Below, in pieces: positions 32,834-43,704 of a DNA stretch of 58,396 nt (its first letter is position 1; each line of letters begins with the position of its first letter). The DNA is from JBDHUW01 sp964642385 (GTDB lineage: Bacteria; Patescibacteriota; Gracilibacteria; Absconditabacterales; Absconditicoccaceae): positions 1-58,396 of the forward strand of contig CAZXON010000006.1 of NCBI GenBank assembly GCA_964642385.1, in the 5' to 3' direction. The notes below the pieces were generated by a model. It worked only from the letters and a program-made list of their open reading frames with translations, was not told the origin of the DNA and did not search any database. The position numbers were made by a program, and so were the translations under genes.

Positions 32834-33427
32834 TTAATACCCCCAGCAATTAAATGTTGAACCTGATGACCCACGGCCAGTAGTATTGCTGATGCGCATC
32901 GAAAGTTTTATACCAGCGTACGAGCAATCGTACTCTTTCTGGTAAAACAGACCGATACCGACTGTACTCGCATTTGGATACCAGCTACCGGATAGAACAA
33001 AGTTACTATACTTCGTCCGGTAGAGAGGAATGGTTGGCCATAATTTTATGCTCTCTAGAGACCAGCTTTCTGCTGAAAGTCCTACTAGTAGCGCATACTG
33101 ACCTCGTTGATAGGTCAGATTTTGTTCATAGCCCCCAGCGAGATTAGCTCGCAAACCAGCATCAGATATGGCGATACTTGGTCCCACATATCCTCCCAAA
33201 AACCAGACTGGCTTGTTGTCGGTTATGGTTGGACCAGATAGGATACCCATTCCGGCTTCACCAGATAGATAGATACCCAATGTGTTATCTGCACCAGTGG
33301 TTGCATTTATGTTTACCTTACCACCATATAATTTGGTGGCTTGGGCTACGATCCCTGTTGTATAGAACAGAGAGATGAATGCCATAATTATAATCATGGA
33401 CATTCTAGAATTTTTTTGTGTTTTCAT
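32834..33427 (-). CDS. secreted Gly-rich hypothetical protein
   Basis: 197 residues. Signal peptide MSMIIIMAFISLFYTTGIVA (cleavage near AQA). The mature part is rich in Gly, Ser, Tyr with beta-strand periodicity (GGYVGPSIAISDAGLRANLA) and recalls outer-membrane-type beta proteins, odd for a lineage thought to lack a typical outer membrane. Two Cys near the C-terminus (YDCSYAG, FNCWGY). No TGA codons occur and the G+C is above its surroundings, suggesting transfer from a standard-code organism. An ATGCAA...TTGCAT hairpin lies after it (32,785-32,808). Confidence 0.6.
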   Translation of the reverse strand: MKTQKNSRMSMIIIMAFISLFYTTGIVAQATKLYGGKVNINATTGADNTLGIYLSGEAGMGILSGPTITDNKPVWFLGGYVGPSIAISDAGLRANLAGGYEQNLTYQRGQYALLVGLSAESWSLESIKLWPTIPLYRTKYSNFVLSGSWYPNASTVGIGLFYQKEYDCSYAGIKLSMRISNTTGRGSSGSTFNCWGY

Positions 33428-33634
33428 GTTTTTTTTGTTTGTTTATTTGTTTTTTAGTATCATCATACAACACTTTTGAGATTTTATGTAAAAGATTGAA
33501 AGATGACATATTAGATATTATATGTATAATATACAATTATACAAGTGAAAGTTTTTAAAAAAATAATTCATAAAAAAATCTCAATCCAGCGAGAGAGATC
33601 TTTTAGTAAGTAGTAAGTGCCTGTCTATATATAA

Positions 33635-33775
33635 TTACATAGCAGCAAGTGCCAAATTTGTCATTATAGCCACATCCATTACTACTGTAAAGGCAAATAC
33701 AGCAAAGAGGATTACAAGGATCAAACGATCTTTGTCTGGAGTACCTTTGTCAATTTTTTTGAGGAGTTTGTTCAT
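33635..33775 (-). CDS. small single-span membrane protein
   Basis: 46 residues: MNKLLKKIDKGTPDKDRLIL followed by one hydrophobic helix (VILFAVFAFTVVMDVAIM) and a short end. ATG at 33775 is preferred over longer upstream starts because it leaves a basic head before the helix. No family recognised. Confidence 0.55.
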   Translation of the reverse strand: MNKLLKKIDKGTPDKDRLILVILFAVFAFTVVMDVAIMTNLALAAM

Positions 33776-33926
33776 TTGTTTTTCTTTAGGAATAAATATT
33801 GACGTATATAATATAATGAGTTTTCTATATTTGTCAAAAAAAAGAGGATTATTTATATAAATTAACACAAATATGAAAAAAACTTGCCTATAAGTGCAAG
33901 TCTATTCGTTATTAGATGAAAAGATA

Positions 33927-34253
33927 TTATCTATCGTCTCTATGAGTCCAAACATCGTGTTGTTGATTCCTTCTTTCGGTTTCCATTGCATGGGTATTTT
34001 CAATATCCTTTAGTTTTTGAACAGTATACTCTTCAAATGAAATTCAGATTCAGCTCGTATAATTTTGAGATTTTGTATTTAAGGTCATACTACCATCATC
34101 TTGTAAAATATAAACAAGATCGGCAGCAGCTAAGAGGAATGCAGAAGAGTATCATCACATTTCATAGGTTCTGTGTTCATTTGTTCACTCTAAGAACTTC
34201 CTTTCTTCTGGAAGCATCTCTCATGTGACAATATTTTCGTTTTTTAAGATCAT
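33927..34253 (-). CDS. hypothetical protein
   Basis: 108 residues, soluble and acidic at the start (MILKNENIVTGEMLPEERKF), with EMGGYSSAFLLAAADLVYIL as a hydrophobic helix and a charged tail (METERRNQQHDVWTHRDDR). Five TGA-coded Gly and a clean TAA support a real gene. A TATAAT-like box lies about 35 bp upstream. No family recognised. It is divergent from map. Confidence 0.6.
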
Positions 34254-34387
34254 TCTCAAAAAGGTTACATACTAAACGTTAAAATTATAAACATTTTTGG
34301 ACGGGAGTCAATAGATATACCTCACTCTTGCTTTTTTCATTATATTTAGTACAATCCTTGTGTTTTTAAACAATATTTTTTAAAAAG

Positions 34388-35167
34388 ATGCAAAAAAATA
34401 AAGATTGAATAATTATTAAAACTCCTGAACAAATTAACAATTTACGCATTTCTTGAAGACTATTAACTGAGATGCTTTTATTGCTTCGTGATGCAACGAA
34501 ACCATGAGTCACACTTATAGAACTTGAGAATATGAGTAGAGATTTTTGCAAAAAACACAATGTAACAGGGGCTTTTCTTGGCAATCAATGATATAAATAC
34601 AACTTATGTTTATCTGTAAATGATTGTGTTGTACATGGTATACCTGACAACTATGAATTAAAAGCATGAGATCTTCTAAAAATTGATGCTGGAATCAACT
34701 ACAAAAAAGCACTTAGTGATGCTGCGATAGCGATAGTAGTATGATGAGATGAAACGAATCCAGAAGCGACACATCTGAAAAACACTACTAAACAGGCTTT
34801 AGATGCGGGGGTGAAAACACTGTGACCAGGCAAGCCGTTATACAATTATTGATTCACAGTAGAAAAAATCGTAAAACAAAACAATTGTTCAATTGTTGGC
34901 AATCTTACAGGGCATGGGGTAGGAACAGCGCTGTGGGAACCACCATACATTTATAATTATGCACATCCTTCGTTACAAAGGATATTTTTAGAACCAGGCA
35001 TGGTAATAGCATTAGAACCAATAACCGCAATAGAATCTCGATCATATAAAGAAAAACCACATATTAAATGGAATCTATACACACAAAAAGGCGATCTAGG
35101 CGCACAACGAGAATATTCTGTACTAATTACTGAAAACGGATATGAAATTTTGGCTGGGGTTCAATAA
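34388..35167 (+). CDS. map: methionine aminopeptidase, type I
   Basis: 259 residues. All five metal ligands are visible: Asp in LLKIDAGINY, Asp in ALSDAAIAI, His in LTGHGVGTALWEPPY, Glu in ALEPITAIE and Glu in QREYSVLIT; the substrate His is in VVHGIPDNY. It removes the starting Met of new proteins. About ten Gly are TGA, including GRLLTEM and NQGYKY. No SH3-like N-terminal extension. It heads a plus-strand series that runs to ftsZ. Confidence 0.93.
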
Positions 35168-35251
35168 GAGAAAGATTTAAGTAAAAATCTATTTACATTT
35201 GCCCCCAAATAGCTATCTATTAATAAATATTTATTCTTAATTTATATAACC

Positions 35252-35782
35252 ATGGGATTCTTTAATGATCTACGAACCAGTGTTGGAGAAACTACCAAAA
35301 AAATAACCAATCAAGGTAAAGAATTTGTAACTAAAGGCTGAGAAATTCTTAAGAAAGCATGAGAAAAAGCTGAAGATGTTCTTGATAAAGCACAAGATGG
35401 CGTAAAAAACATCGCTACTAAAGTTGAAGAAAAAAGAGTTGAAATTTCAGAAAAGGCTGAAGAAGTAATCGATAAAACACAAGATGGTGTAAAAAACATC
35501 GCTACTAAAGTTGAAGAAAAAAGAGTTGAAATTTCAGAAAAGGCTGAAGAAGTAATCGATAAAACACAAGATGGTGTAAAAAACATCGCTACTAAAGTTG
35601 GTGAAAAAACAAGTGAAATTTCAGAAAAAGTTGAAGATGTTAAAAATAAAGTAGTAGAAAAGATAGAAACAATTAAAGAAAAGAAAACAGAAGAGAAAGA
35701 AGAGCCAAAAGAGGAAGCAAAAGAAGAAATCAAAGAAGAAATGAAAGAAGAAGAAGAAGAAGAAAATACACCTGCAGCATAA
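35252..35782 (+). CDS. repeat-rich amphipathic helical protein (LEA/YtxH-like)
   Basis: 176 residues, almost all Lys, Glu, Ala, Val and Thr. An 87-bp unit (KAQDGVKNIATKVEEKRVEI, then SEKAEEVID) occurs three times between about 35,390 and 35,630, the second and third starts being identical at DNA level. The periodicity gives long amphipathic helices, as in LEA or YtxH-like proteins that bind membranes under stress. The tail is very acidic (KEEMKEEEEEENTPAA). No signal peptide. It sits upstream of the superoxide dismutase gene. Confidence 0.65.
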
Positions 35783-35810
35783 CCTATTTACTACCTATAC
35801 TATCATAAAC

Positions 35811-36413
35811 ATGGCTTTTTCATTACCAACACTTGGGTACTCTTTTGATGCATTTGAACCGGCGATTGACGCAAGGACGATGGAAATTCACTATACAAAG
35901 CATCATCAGACCTATCTAGATAAGCTCAATGCAGCGATCAAAGATACTGAACGAGAAAATAAGTTGCTCGAAGAGCTTTTGCAGTCTCTGGATATTCTTC
36001 CAACAAACATAAAAACAGCTGTAAAAAATAACGGAGGAGGGCATTGGAACCACAATTTCTTTTGGAAGTGCATTACACCTGGTGGCAAAGGCATGTCAGC
36101 AGAATTTGAAACCATCATCAAAAATTCTTTTGGTGATATAGAAGAGTTTAAGAACCAATTGCTCTCTGCAGGCGCTACTGCATTTGCAAGTAGTTGGGTT
36201 TGGCTTGTGAAAGACCATGAAGATGTCGTTATCAAAACAACTCCAAACCACGAAAGTCCACTGATGTTGGGAGAAAAAGCAATTCTTGTTATCGATTTGT
36301 GGGAACACGCGTACTATTTACACTACCAAAATCGTAGACCTGAATATCTTCAAAATATCTGGAATATCATAGATTGGTGATTTGTAGAACAACAATACAA
36401 TAGCAAATATTAA
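35811..36413 (+). CDS. sodA: iron/manganese superoxide dismutase
   Basis: 200 residues. Metal ligands: His in HYTKHHQTYL, His in GGGHWNHNFFW, and the Asp/His pair in DLWEHAYYLHYQNRRPEYL. Catalyses dismutation of superoxide. SSWVWLVKD is the core after the AFAS turn, where most homologs have GSGW. Metal choice cannot be decided. One TGA near the end (DWGFVEQQ). The stop TAA overlaps the miaA start by one base (TAATG), so the two are translationally coupled. Confidence 0.92.
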
Positions 36414-37429
36414 TGATCGAGAAATTACATCATAAAATAGAACAATTTAGACAACAATATCCCAATGGTATTGTTGTTTTTCGATGAGCTACTGCAACTG
36501 GAAAAAGTAGATTATCAATAGAAATATCACGTGAACTAGCGAAAAACAATCTACAATCACACATAATTTCGGCTGATTCTCGTCAGATTTTTCGCTTCAT
36601 GGACATAGGGACAGACAAGGTTTCTGAAAAAATTTTGGATGAGATTCCACATCACCAGATAAATATTATTGATCCTGATTGATTTTACACGGCAGGCGAG
36701 TGGAAAAAAGATGTTGAAAAAATCATAGTGCAAATACAAACCAATTGAGCATTGCCAATTATTGTTGGTGGCACATGATTATATATTGATACATTATATA
36801 AAAACTATTCGGTTCCAGAAGTAAAACCAGATTTTGCACTACGTGCTGAGTGGGAAAGTATGGAAGCTCAGGATCAAGGTATCTTACGGAAAAAATTATA
36901 TCAAATTGATCCAGAAGAAGCACAAAAACATCATCCGAACAGCACCAGATATATTATTAGAGCATTAGAAATATTTGAAAAAACTGGGCAACCAAAATCG
37001 CAAACAGCAAAAGAACAACCAGTTAGATGGCCGATGTTAATGATTTGACTCCGGCGCGAAACTGAAGATACGAATGATCTCATCAAAAAAAGAGTAAGTG
37101 AGATGATAGAAAGGTGACTAATAGAAGAGACACAAGGTTTGCTTTCAAAATGATACACGGCTGATCTCCAATCGATGCAAGGCATAGGATACAAAGAAAC
37201 TATTGCCTACTTAGCAAATAACAATCTACTCCCCAAAAACACCTTAATCCCAAAATCATTGTTTTGAGAAAGACACATCGTTAGAAAAGAACAACTTATT
37301 GATTGAATTTCTCTTCATACGCAACAATACGCTAAAAGACAAAGAACCCGATTTAGAAGATATATTATGGATGGAGAAAACAATCCAAAAGATTCTGTTC
37401 AGTATGAACTAATTCACATAGAAAATTAA
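36413..37429 (+). CDS. miaA: tRNA dimethylallyltransferase
   Basis: 338 residues. P-loop FRGATATGKSRLSIEI (first Gly by TGA), ISADSRQIFRFMDIGT as the substrate loop, PIIVGGTGLYIDTL and the C-terminal FRRYIMDGE. It adds a dimethylallyl group to A37 of tRNAs reading UNN codons, which would include a UGA-reading tRNA-Gly. The first ~20 residues are an unusual polar extension. ATG overlaps the sod stop by one base. Confidence 0.9.
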
Positions 37430-37482
37430 CCCTTTCTTTGTTGCAATTAGACTATAAAATCATATATTCAAGCTGTCTATTT

Positions 37483-37488
37483 TATAAT
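37483..37488 (+). promoter_or_regulatory. -10 box of lysS
   Basis: TATAAT is 15 bp before the lysS ATG at 37504 and no Shine-Dalgarno sequence lies between. Supports a very short or absent leader. Confidence 0.4.
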
Positions 37489-37503
37489 TTTTTGTTACCA
37501 AAA

Positions 37504-39129
37504 ATGACTCTTTCGGAATATGAAGTAAGGAAAGAAAAAGTACAAAAATTACGTACGCTAGGTATCCAACCGTATGCAGAAAAATTTGATAAAATTCATA
37601 CGATTGCTGATCTTTATGCTATTGAAAAGCAAGGAAAGTGATTTCGTTGAGTCGAAGAGATCATTGAAAGTCCTGAAATTTCCTATAAAACCGCTGGTAG
37701 ATTAACTCTTTTCCGCTCACATGGGAAATTATCTTTTGCCAAATTATTAGATGAGAGTGGGGAAATACAACTCATGTTTCATAAAGATGCTTGCAAAATC
37801 ACAAAAATTCATTGATGAAAAGAAGAATTGATGCTTTCTGTATGAGAGTGAGAAAATGAAATAAGCGCATATAAACTCATGGAAAAGCTTGTAGATGTCG
37901 GTGATTTTATAGGAGTATCAGGAGAATTGTTTCATACACACAAAGGGGAGCTCACGCTTTTCGTTTCTGAGTATGCGTTTCTAAGCAAAGCAATTCAACC
38001 CTTGGGAGATAAATTTCATGGTATATGAGAAGATCAAGAAAAAGCATATAGACAAAGATATTTAGATATGATTTTCAATCGTGAGACGCTTGACAGGTTA
38101 CACTTGCGTTCCAAATTCCTCAAAGTTATCAGGGAGTTTTATCGATCGAAATGATTTATCGAAATTGAAACACCAATTTTGTGAACCTCTGCAAGTGGAG
38201 CGGCAGCAAGACCATTTATAACACACCATAATGATTATGATATGGATGTATATTTACGCATTTCACCTGAAACAAGCCTAAAAAAAGCTACCGCAGGCAT
38301 GTTTGAGAAAGTGTTTGAGGTGGCAAAAGACTTCCGTAACGAGTGATCTGACCCGAGTCATCTCCAAGAGTTTACAATGATAGAACACTATGCTACCTAT
38401 TGGAATCATGAAAACAATATGCGTTTCACTGAAGAGATGTTTGATTATATTTTTACTAACATTCCAGAGCTCAAAAAAACAATTCAAGTTACAGATAAAC
38501 AAGGTGTATGAAAAGAGGTATCATTCAATACGCCACGAAAACGTATAGATTATGTCGCACAAATCAAACAAGATAGTGGTATTGATGTTTCCTCTTATGA
38601 TCGTCACGATGAAGAAAGGTTAAGATGAGATATTTTGGCAGCATGACATACGTGGGAAGGGATAGAGAAACAAGGAGTTACAACTATGATAGATTATTTG
38701 TACAAAAAAGTTACGAGACCTCAAATTGTTGGTCCAGCTTTTATGATGAACTATCCGAAGCTCATGCAACCACTTGCGCGTGTAAGTGACAAAGATTCAC
38801 ATATAGTTGAACAACGACAACTACTTATCAATGGCCGAGAAGTAATTAAAGCATATAGTGAGCTCATAGACCCAGTACTTCAACAAGAGAATTTTGACAT
38901 ACAAGCAAAAGCACTAGATGCGTGAGATGAAGATGCAACAGCATGAGATCCTTCTTTTGTACAGGCAATGGAGTATGGAATGCCTCCACAATCTGGTTGG
39001 GGGATGGGTATTGATCGTATCTTTGCGCTTCTGACTGAACAAACAAACATTCGTGATGTTATACTATTTCCACTCATGAAACCAGAAAGTAATACACAAA
39101 ACACAACAGATGAAAAATCTCCAGAATAG
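37504..39129 (+). CDS. lysS: lysyl-tRNA synthetase, class II
   Basis: 541 residues. OB-fold N-domain with TAGRLTLFRSHGKLSFAKL, motif 1 region FIEIETPILGTSASGAAARP, motif 2 FEVAKDFRNEGSDPSHLQEF (Gly by TGA), motif 3 GMPPQSGWGMGIDRIFALL. It lacks the usual FxxR-binding RxxR of some relatives but is otherwise complete. ATG at 37504 is preferred over the upstream in-frame TTG at 37438, since MTLSEYEVRKEKVQKLRTLG fits the family start. About 20 TGA-coded Gly. Confidence 0.93.
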
Positions 39130-39159
39130 ATATTACAATTTATTTTTTATTTATCACAA

Positions 39160-39390
39160 ATGGATTACGATAAAATAGAACAATGAGAAAAACCAATTTC
39201 GCTGTCTATTGCTGATAAAGATGAAAAATTATTGCTCGATAAGAAAGCGACCAAAAAACACTTTATAGAAACAGAAATTTTACAAGCCGATTCTCTGAGT
39301 GTTGAAGACCGCAATTTGCTTTTACAAGCTATAGAAGAATGATTGCAAGCAGATTTTAGCGATTTCGATGATAGCATAGAAGAAGAATAA
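39160..39390 (+). CDS. small acidic protein of unknown function
   Basis: 76 residues, strongly acidic at the C-terminus (FSDFDDSIEEE), with helical character (QADSLSVEDRNLLLQAIEEG). Two TGA-coded Gly. It lies 30 bp after lysS and 48 bp before the PriA N-terminal gene. No family recognised; it could be an accessory subunit, but nothing shows this. Confidence 0.55.
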
Positions 39391-39438
39391 TATACCGATT
39401 AATATGTAAAAAAACATTATTTCTACCCCTCAAAACAC

Positions 39439-40110
39439 ATGTACTTTCTTGCGTTATGAACACAATACTGATATGATAGCGTTATTTTTGCAACGTTAAA
39501 AAATGCAAAACCTTGAGATGTAGTACAAGATGCACAAAATACGTATTTATGTTTAGGGCAAGAAATCGTTTTTGAGAAATTATATGAAAAGAAAAATATA
39601 TATAATTTTCAGACACCCCAAATCATAGCCAAAAAAATGTGTAGTGAAAAGACTATGCAAATCATTCATCGAATGGTAGGACATTATTTTAGTAGTTATA
39701 AAGCTGTTGTTGCATTGTTTCTTCCATGGAATGATGGGTTTATGAAGAAACGAGAAAGCACAAAAAATCATAAAAAATCAACCAAAGGCATACAACAGAT
39801 TTGTTATATTTATCCCAACCTTCGAACGCTTACACAAGAGCAAAAGACAACAGACTCAACGAAAGCGATACTCCATGGTTGAATGAGTATACCACAGAAA
39901 CAAAAATATTTTATTGAAATTCAATCCTGAGGAATTGAAACTCTTTTTGCTACAAATAGAGGATTGTTTTTTGATTGGCAAAATCTTACACAGATACACA
40001 TATTTGACAAAAATAATCGAGCATACAGTGCGAAAAGCGATCCTAGGTTTGTCTTGCCTGAAATAGCGACACATATGGCAACCGTATATGATGCAAAAAT
40101 ATACTTGTAA
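39439..40110 (+). CDS. priA: PriA N-terminal half, degenerate (3'-end-binding domain plus lobe 1 remnant)
   Basis: 223 residues. Residues 1-~98 follow the PriA DNA 3'-end-binding domain and its end, MVGHYFSSYKAVVALFLPW. Then ICYIYPNLRTLTQEQ (~121-135) equals the LVPEISLTPQ motif Ia region, and LHGGMS, FIEIQSGGIETLFATNRGLF (~158-177) equals the HSGLS...IRSGEAKIVIGTRSA segment. Where PriA has the Walker A loop (GxTGSGKT) there is a Lys-rich linker (~102-117), and the DEEH motif II is replaced by FDKNNRAYS (~189-197). The chain stops at the end of lobe 1. The C-terminal half is at 57,286-58,353. Confidence 0.72.
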
Positions 40111-40169
40111 TTCCCTTGCGGTTTACTAGAAATAAGCATATAAAATATTTTTATTTTTCTTTTCAAAAA

Positions 40170-40964
40170 ATGGCACTGCAACCAGTTATTCTGCTAAGCA
40201 CAGACACACTACCTTCATATTGATTAGATTATATTTTTGATGTAGCCAAAAGTGTGGGTTTCGATGGTATTGATTTAGCTATGTGAAAAAATTTCGACAC
40301 ATGGAATAGCAAATATGTGAAGAAACTTGTTAAAAAGCATCAATTGCCGATAAAAATACTCCAAACATCTGCTTGAGTAACCCCAGTAGAAATACAACAA
40401 GCAATCACATTATCACAAGAAGTGGGTGCTGGAATAGTAGCATGCAATGCACCGAAATATTTTGATATTAAACAATTTAAGCTTATTTCAGATGGTGTTG
40501 TCGATTGGAAAAAACAATTCCCAGATATGGAATTTAGTATTATTACACCGGATTCTTCTTCAATTACTCTTCTCCCCGTATTTCCAAAATATCGTTTTTC
40601 AAGCGTTGTGGAAATCATCAAAAAATATCATGCAACAGTTGGATTAGATACGTCATACATCACACAAGAGTCACGAGATACTATGATGATGAAGAGATTG
40701 GAAAATATGGTTCCATATATTTCCGTAGTTTACGCATCGGATAAAAACTCCTCAGGTAAATCTCATTTACCACTTGGTGAGTGAATTTTACCTATAAATA
40801 CACTATTGAAACAACTGTATAAATTCAAATATCACGGTCTGTTTAGTATAAAATTAACACTCTCAAAAAAAGATTTAGCAGATCCAGATAAAATAGAAAT
40901 ATTTTTGACAAAAAGTATAGAATATATCAAAAAATATTTTCAAGATAAAGATAAAGATGAATAA
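40170..40964 (+). CDS. xylose-isomerase-like TIM barrel protein
   Basis: 264 residues. VGFDGIDLAMGKNFDTW, ILQTSAGVTPVEIQQA, VGLDTSYIT and LFSIKLTLS follow the strand pattern of the sugar-phosphate isomerase/epimerase (AP endonuclease 2) superfamily, but the canonical Glu/Asp/His metal ligands are mostly not obvious. So catalysis is uncertain. TGA is Gly in YGLDY, MGKNF, SAGVT and EGILP. It lies between priA-N and uppS. Confidence 0.6.
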
Positions 40965-41024
40965 GAAATAAAAAATAGTTATTGGAAAGACTATTTAGGT
41001 TTTTTAAATCTCAAAAATAGCATA

Positions 41025-41723
41025 ATGGACTATCCACATCATATAGCCATCATCCCAGATTGAAATAGAACTCGAGCAAAAGAGCAAGGAAAATGATCCA
41101 TGGAAGGACATCTTGCTGGTAGCAAAAATGCAATTTCTTTACTTGAATATGTTTTTTCAAGCACACCTATTTCCACTGTTACAATACGATTTCTAAGTAC
41201 AGAAAACATAAGCTGAAGATCTAAGACAGAATTGGATTTTCTTTTTTCGTTGTATAAAATAATTTGAACAGATTTAGATGTGTTGCTAGAAAAATATCGC
41301 ATTAACTTTAGATGGGCGGGCTCTCGTACATGACTACCCGATAATTTTTTGAATTTTTTAGACACAAAAACCCAAAATCATATCTATTTCGATTCTCCCA
41401 ATACAATAGTTTTTTGTGCGAATTACGGGGGAAGAGATGAGATAATTAGAGGAATCAGAAAACTTCCGCCTAGTGAAATAGCTAACATCACAGAAGATGA
41501 ATTTAGCAAATATCTTGATTTTGGTAGCATAGAGCCTGTAGATTTGGTCATAAGGACGAAAGGAAGTATAGCGCAAAGGACATCTGGATTTTTAGCGTGG
41601 CGAATAGGGTATGCAGAATTATACTTTACGCCGGAATATTTTCCTGCATTTTGACCTGAAAATCTAGAAAAAGCACTTTTGTGGTATAATTCTATTGCAG
41701 AATGAAGGAATTTCGGTAAATAA
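41025..41723 (+). CDS. uppS: undecaprenyl diphosphate synthase (cis-prenyltransferase)
   Basis: 232 residues. IAIIPDGNRTRAKEQGKGSM is the catalytic Asp/Arg region (DGNGRWA in most, here DGNRTRA), with VTIRFLSTENISGRSKTEL and the C-terminal DLVIRTKGSIAQRTSGFLAW, GYAELYFTPEYFPAF metal/diphosphate site. It makes the C55 carrier for peptidoglycan and surface glycans, linking it to the flippase-glycosyltransferase cluster. TGA codes seven or more Gly. The cdsA gene often found next is absent. Confidence 0.9.
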
Positions 41724-41756
41724 GAGATATACATTTTATTTTTTGATATTCTTTTG

Positions 41757-42899
41757 ATGAAAGTTACGGTAAAAACAGCTCAACTTCAAGAGTTAGCAGA
41801 TATGGTGAGTAGATTTGTATCTAAACATTCTACATTACCAATCCTAGAAAACATTTATATTAAGGGGTCTTGAGACCAACTCGTTTTGAGAGCAACCGAC
41901 ATGGAAAAATATGTAAATGTCGAAATGTGAGCGAAAATAGAAGCTGAAGGCGCATTGACTGTAAATGCAAAAACATTCACGGACATCATCAAAACGCTAG
42001 AAGATGAGTTTACAACACTTAGTATAGATCAATCAAAAGATAAATTATTGATCAAAACTGCATCAGATTCTTTTTCTATGAAAGGAATTCCTGCACAAGA
42101 GTATGTTGCCATACCTGAAGTTCGTTCAGATACGAGCATTCATTTGGAAGCAAAAGATCTTTCAACCTGAATTGGGAAAGTAGAATATGCCGTAACTGAA
42201 AAAAACTTCTCTCCAGTTCTCACAGGTATCTTCATGAAAACGAAACAACAAGATGGGCAATCATATCTTGTTTTTGTAGGTAGTGACTCATTTAGACTTG
42301 CTGAGTATAAAATTCCGACACATTGAAATACAAACCCTTTTGACATTATAATTCCAAAGACTAGTTGCAATGATCTAAAAAAAGTTATTGAATATTTTAT
42401 TGGACTATGAGGGAACGAAGTGCAGATGAAATTTGCTGAAAATCTAGTTAGTTTTATCATGCAAAAAAACGATATCACTCTTACTACAACATCCCTTTTA
42501 ATTCAAGGGTCATTTCCTGATTATGACAATGAAAACATCATGCCAACAACAGGTGCTACAAAAGTTCAAGTTGACAAAGCAAATCTAGAAAAAGCAATTA
42601 AAAAAATATCAATCATTACAAGAGATATAAACAACTATATTTCATTGCAATGCAATGCTGATTCACTATTGATAACATCTTGAGAAACAGATAGGTGAGA
42701 TGCGCAATCTTCAATACCAGCTGTTATGCAATGAGATACTGTGACGTTGGGTTTAAATGGAAAATATATAACAGATTATCTTAGAGCTATTGAAGCTCCC
42801 GATCTTCGCTTAAGCATCATCAATGCTGAAAAACCTGTCGTTTTATACGACCCACAAGATTCTGCATATAGGTATGTTGTAAGACCTCTTATTAAATAA
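41757..42899 (+). CDS. dnaN: DNA polymerase III beta subunit (sliding clamp)
   Basis: 380 residues, three clamp domains. MKVTVKTAQLQELADMVSRF, STLPILENIYIKG, VGSDSFRLAEYKI (the family VATDGHRLA region) and the end DSAYRYVVRPL (equals xxxYvvMPmr). It holds polymerase on DNA. It is not next to dnaA here; it sits between uppS and a pilin-like gene. Twelve or so Gly by TGA, for example in SGDQLVLRATD. Confidence 0.93.
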
Positions 42900-42907
42900 T
42901 CTTTCTC

Positions 42908-43567
42908 ATGAAAAAAATTAAAGCGTATACATTAGTTGAAATTTTGATTGTAGTAATCATCGTAGGAATTCTTGCTTGATTAACAAGAAATATATTTAAT
43001 GATACGAGACAAAATAAAATAATCCTTGGAGAGAATTGTTCCAGTTATATTTATGGAAAACTTTCAAATTTCGCTTCTAGTATAAATTATGGTAAAACTA
43101 TATCGGGGCAGAACAATACCATATCATATTACAAAATTACCTATTCTGGCAATAAGATTGAATTAGGAACAGTTTCCTGAACAACTTATTCTGTACAAGA
43201 TACTATCTATATAGGCACAGGGTTGTCATCTAATAGATATGAATGGTGTAAATCAAGTTCGTATTCACTGGCAACAACAGGAACGATAGGTATGGATACT
43301 ATTGCTTTACCTGTAAAAGGACAAATTTTATCATGAAATAACAATACAAGCCGACATATATGAACGTGAAACTTAACTAATACGCTTAATACAGGTAGCA
43401 TTGAGCTTTTTGTGTGTGATAAAAATATCATATCCACAAATCATTCATCATGCATCGCAAGTTCTAAAATACTAATAGATAGAAGGTCAAAACAAATTTT
43501 TCTCCAAAAATGTCTATCTAGAAATTCAACTACTGGGAAATGCACCTCTCGACCTACTGGTTTTTAG
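42908..43567 (+). CDS. type IV pilin-like prepilin
   Basis: 219 residues. MKKIKAYTLVEILIVVIIVG is a class III signal: short basic leader, cleavage before a methylated residue, Glu at +5 and a hydrophobic helix. The site is A-Y instead of the usual G-F. The rest is Ser/Thr/Gly/Asn-rich with paired Cys (near residues 48, 111, 168 and 180). It could form a pilus or pseudopilus for DNA uptake or attachment. No assembly genes are visible in the window. It ends in TAG at 43,565. Confidence 0.75.
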
Positions 43568-43570
43568 TGT

Positions 43571-43636
43571 ATAACCTTTGGTTATCTAGTTAATAAAACA
43601 GGGCTAACCGATGGTTATCAGGTTTTTATTTTTGTC
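43571..43636 (+). terminator. possible terminator after the pilin-like gene
   Basis: ATAACCTTTGGTTAT and CTAACCGATGGTTA form two small hairpins, followed by GGTTTTTATTTTT. It separates the pilin-like gene from ftsA. Confidence 0.5.
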
Positions 43637-43686
43637 TATTGATATCTCTAGCAGTATCATTATTACTTTGATACCATTTTATCTTT

Positions 43687-43692
43687 TATAAT
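43687..43692 (+). promoter_or_regulatory. -10 box of ftsA
   Basis: TATAAT lies 12 bp before the ftsA ATG at 43705; no ribosome binding site is seen. Suggests a near-leaderless mRNA. Confidence 0.4.
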
Positions 43693-43704
43693 ATTCTTAC
43701 AAGT

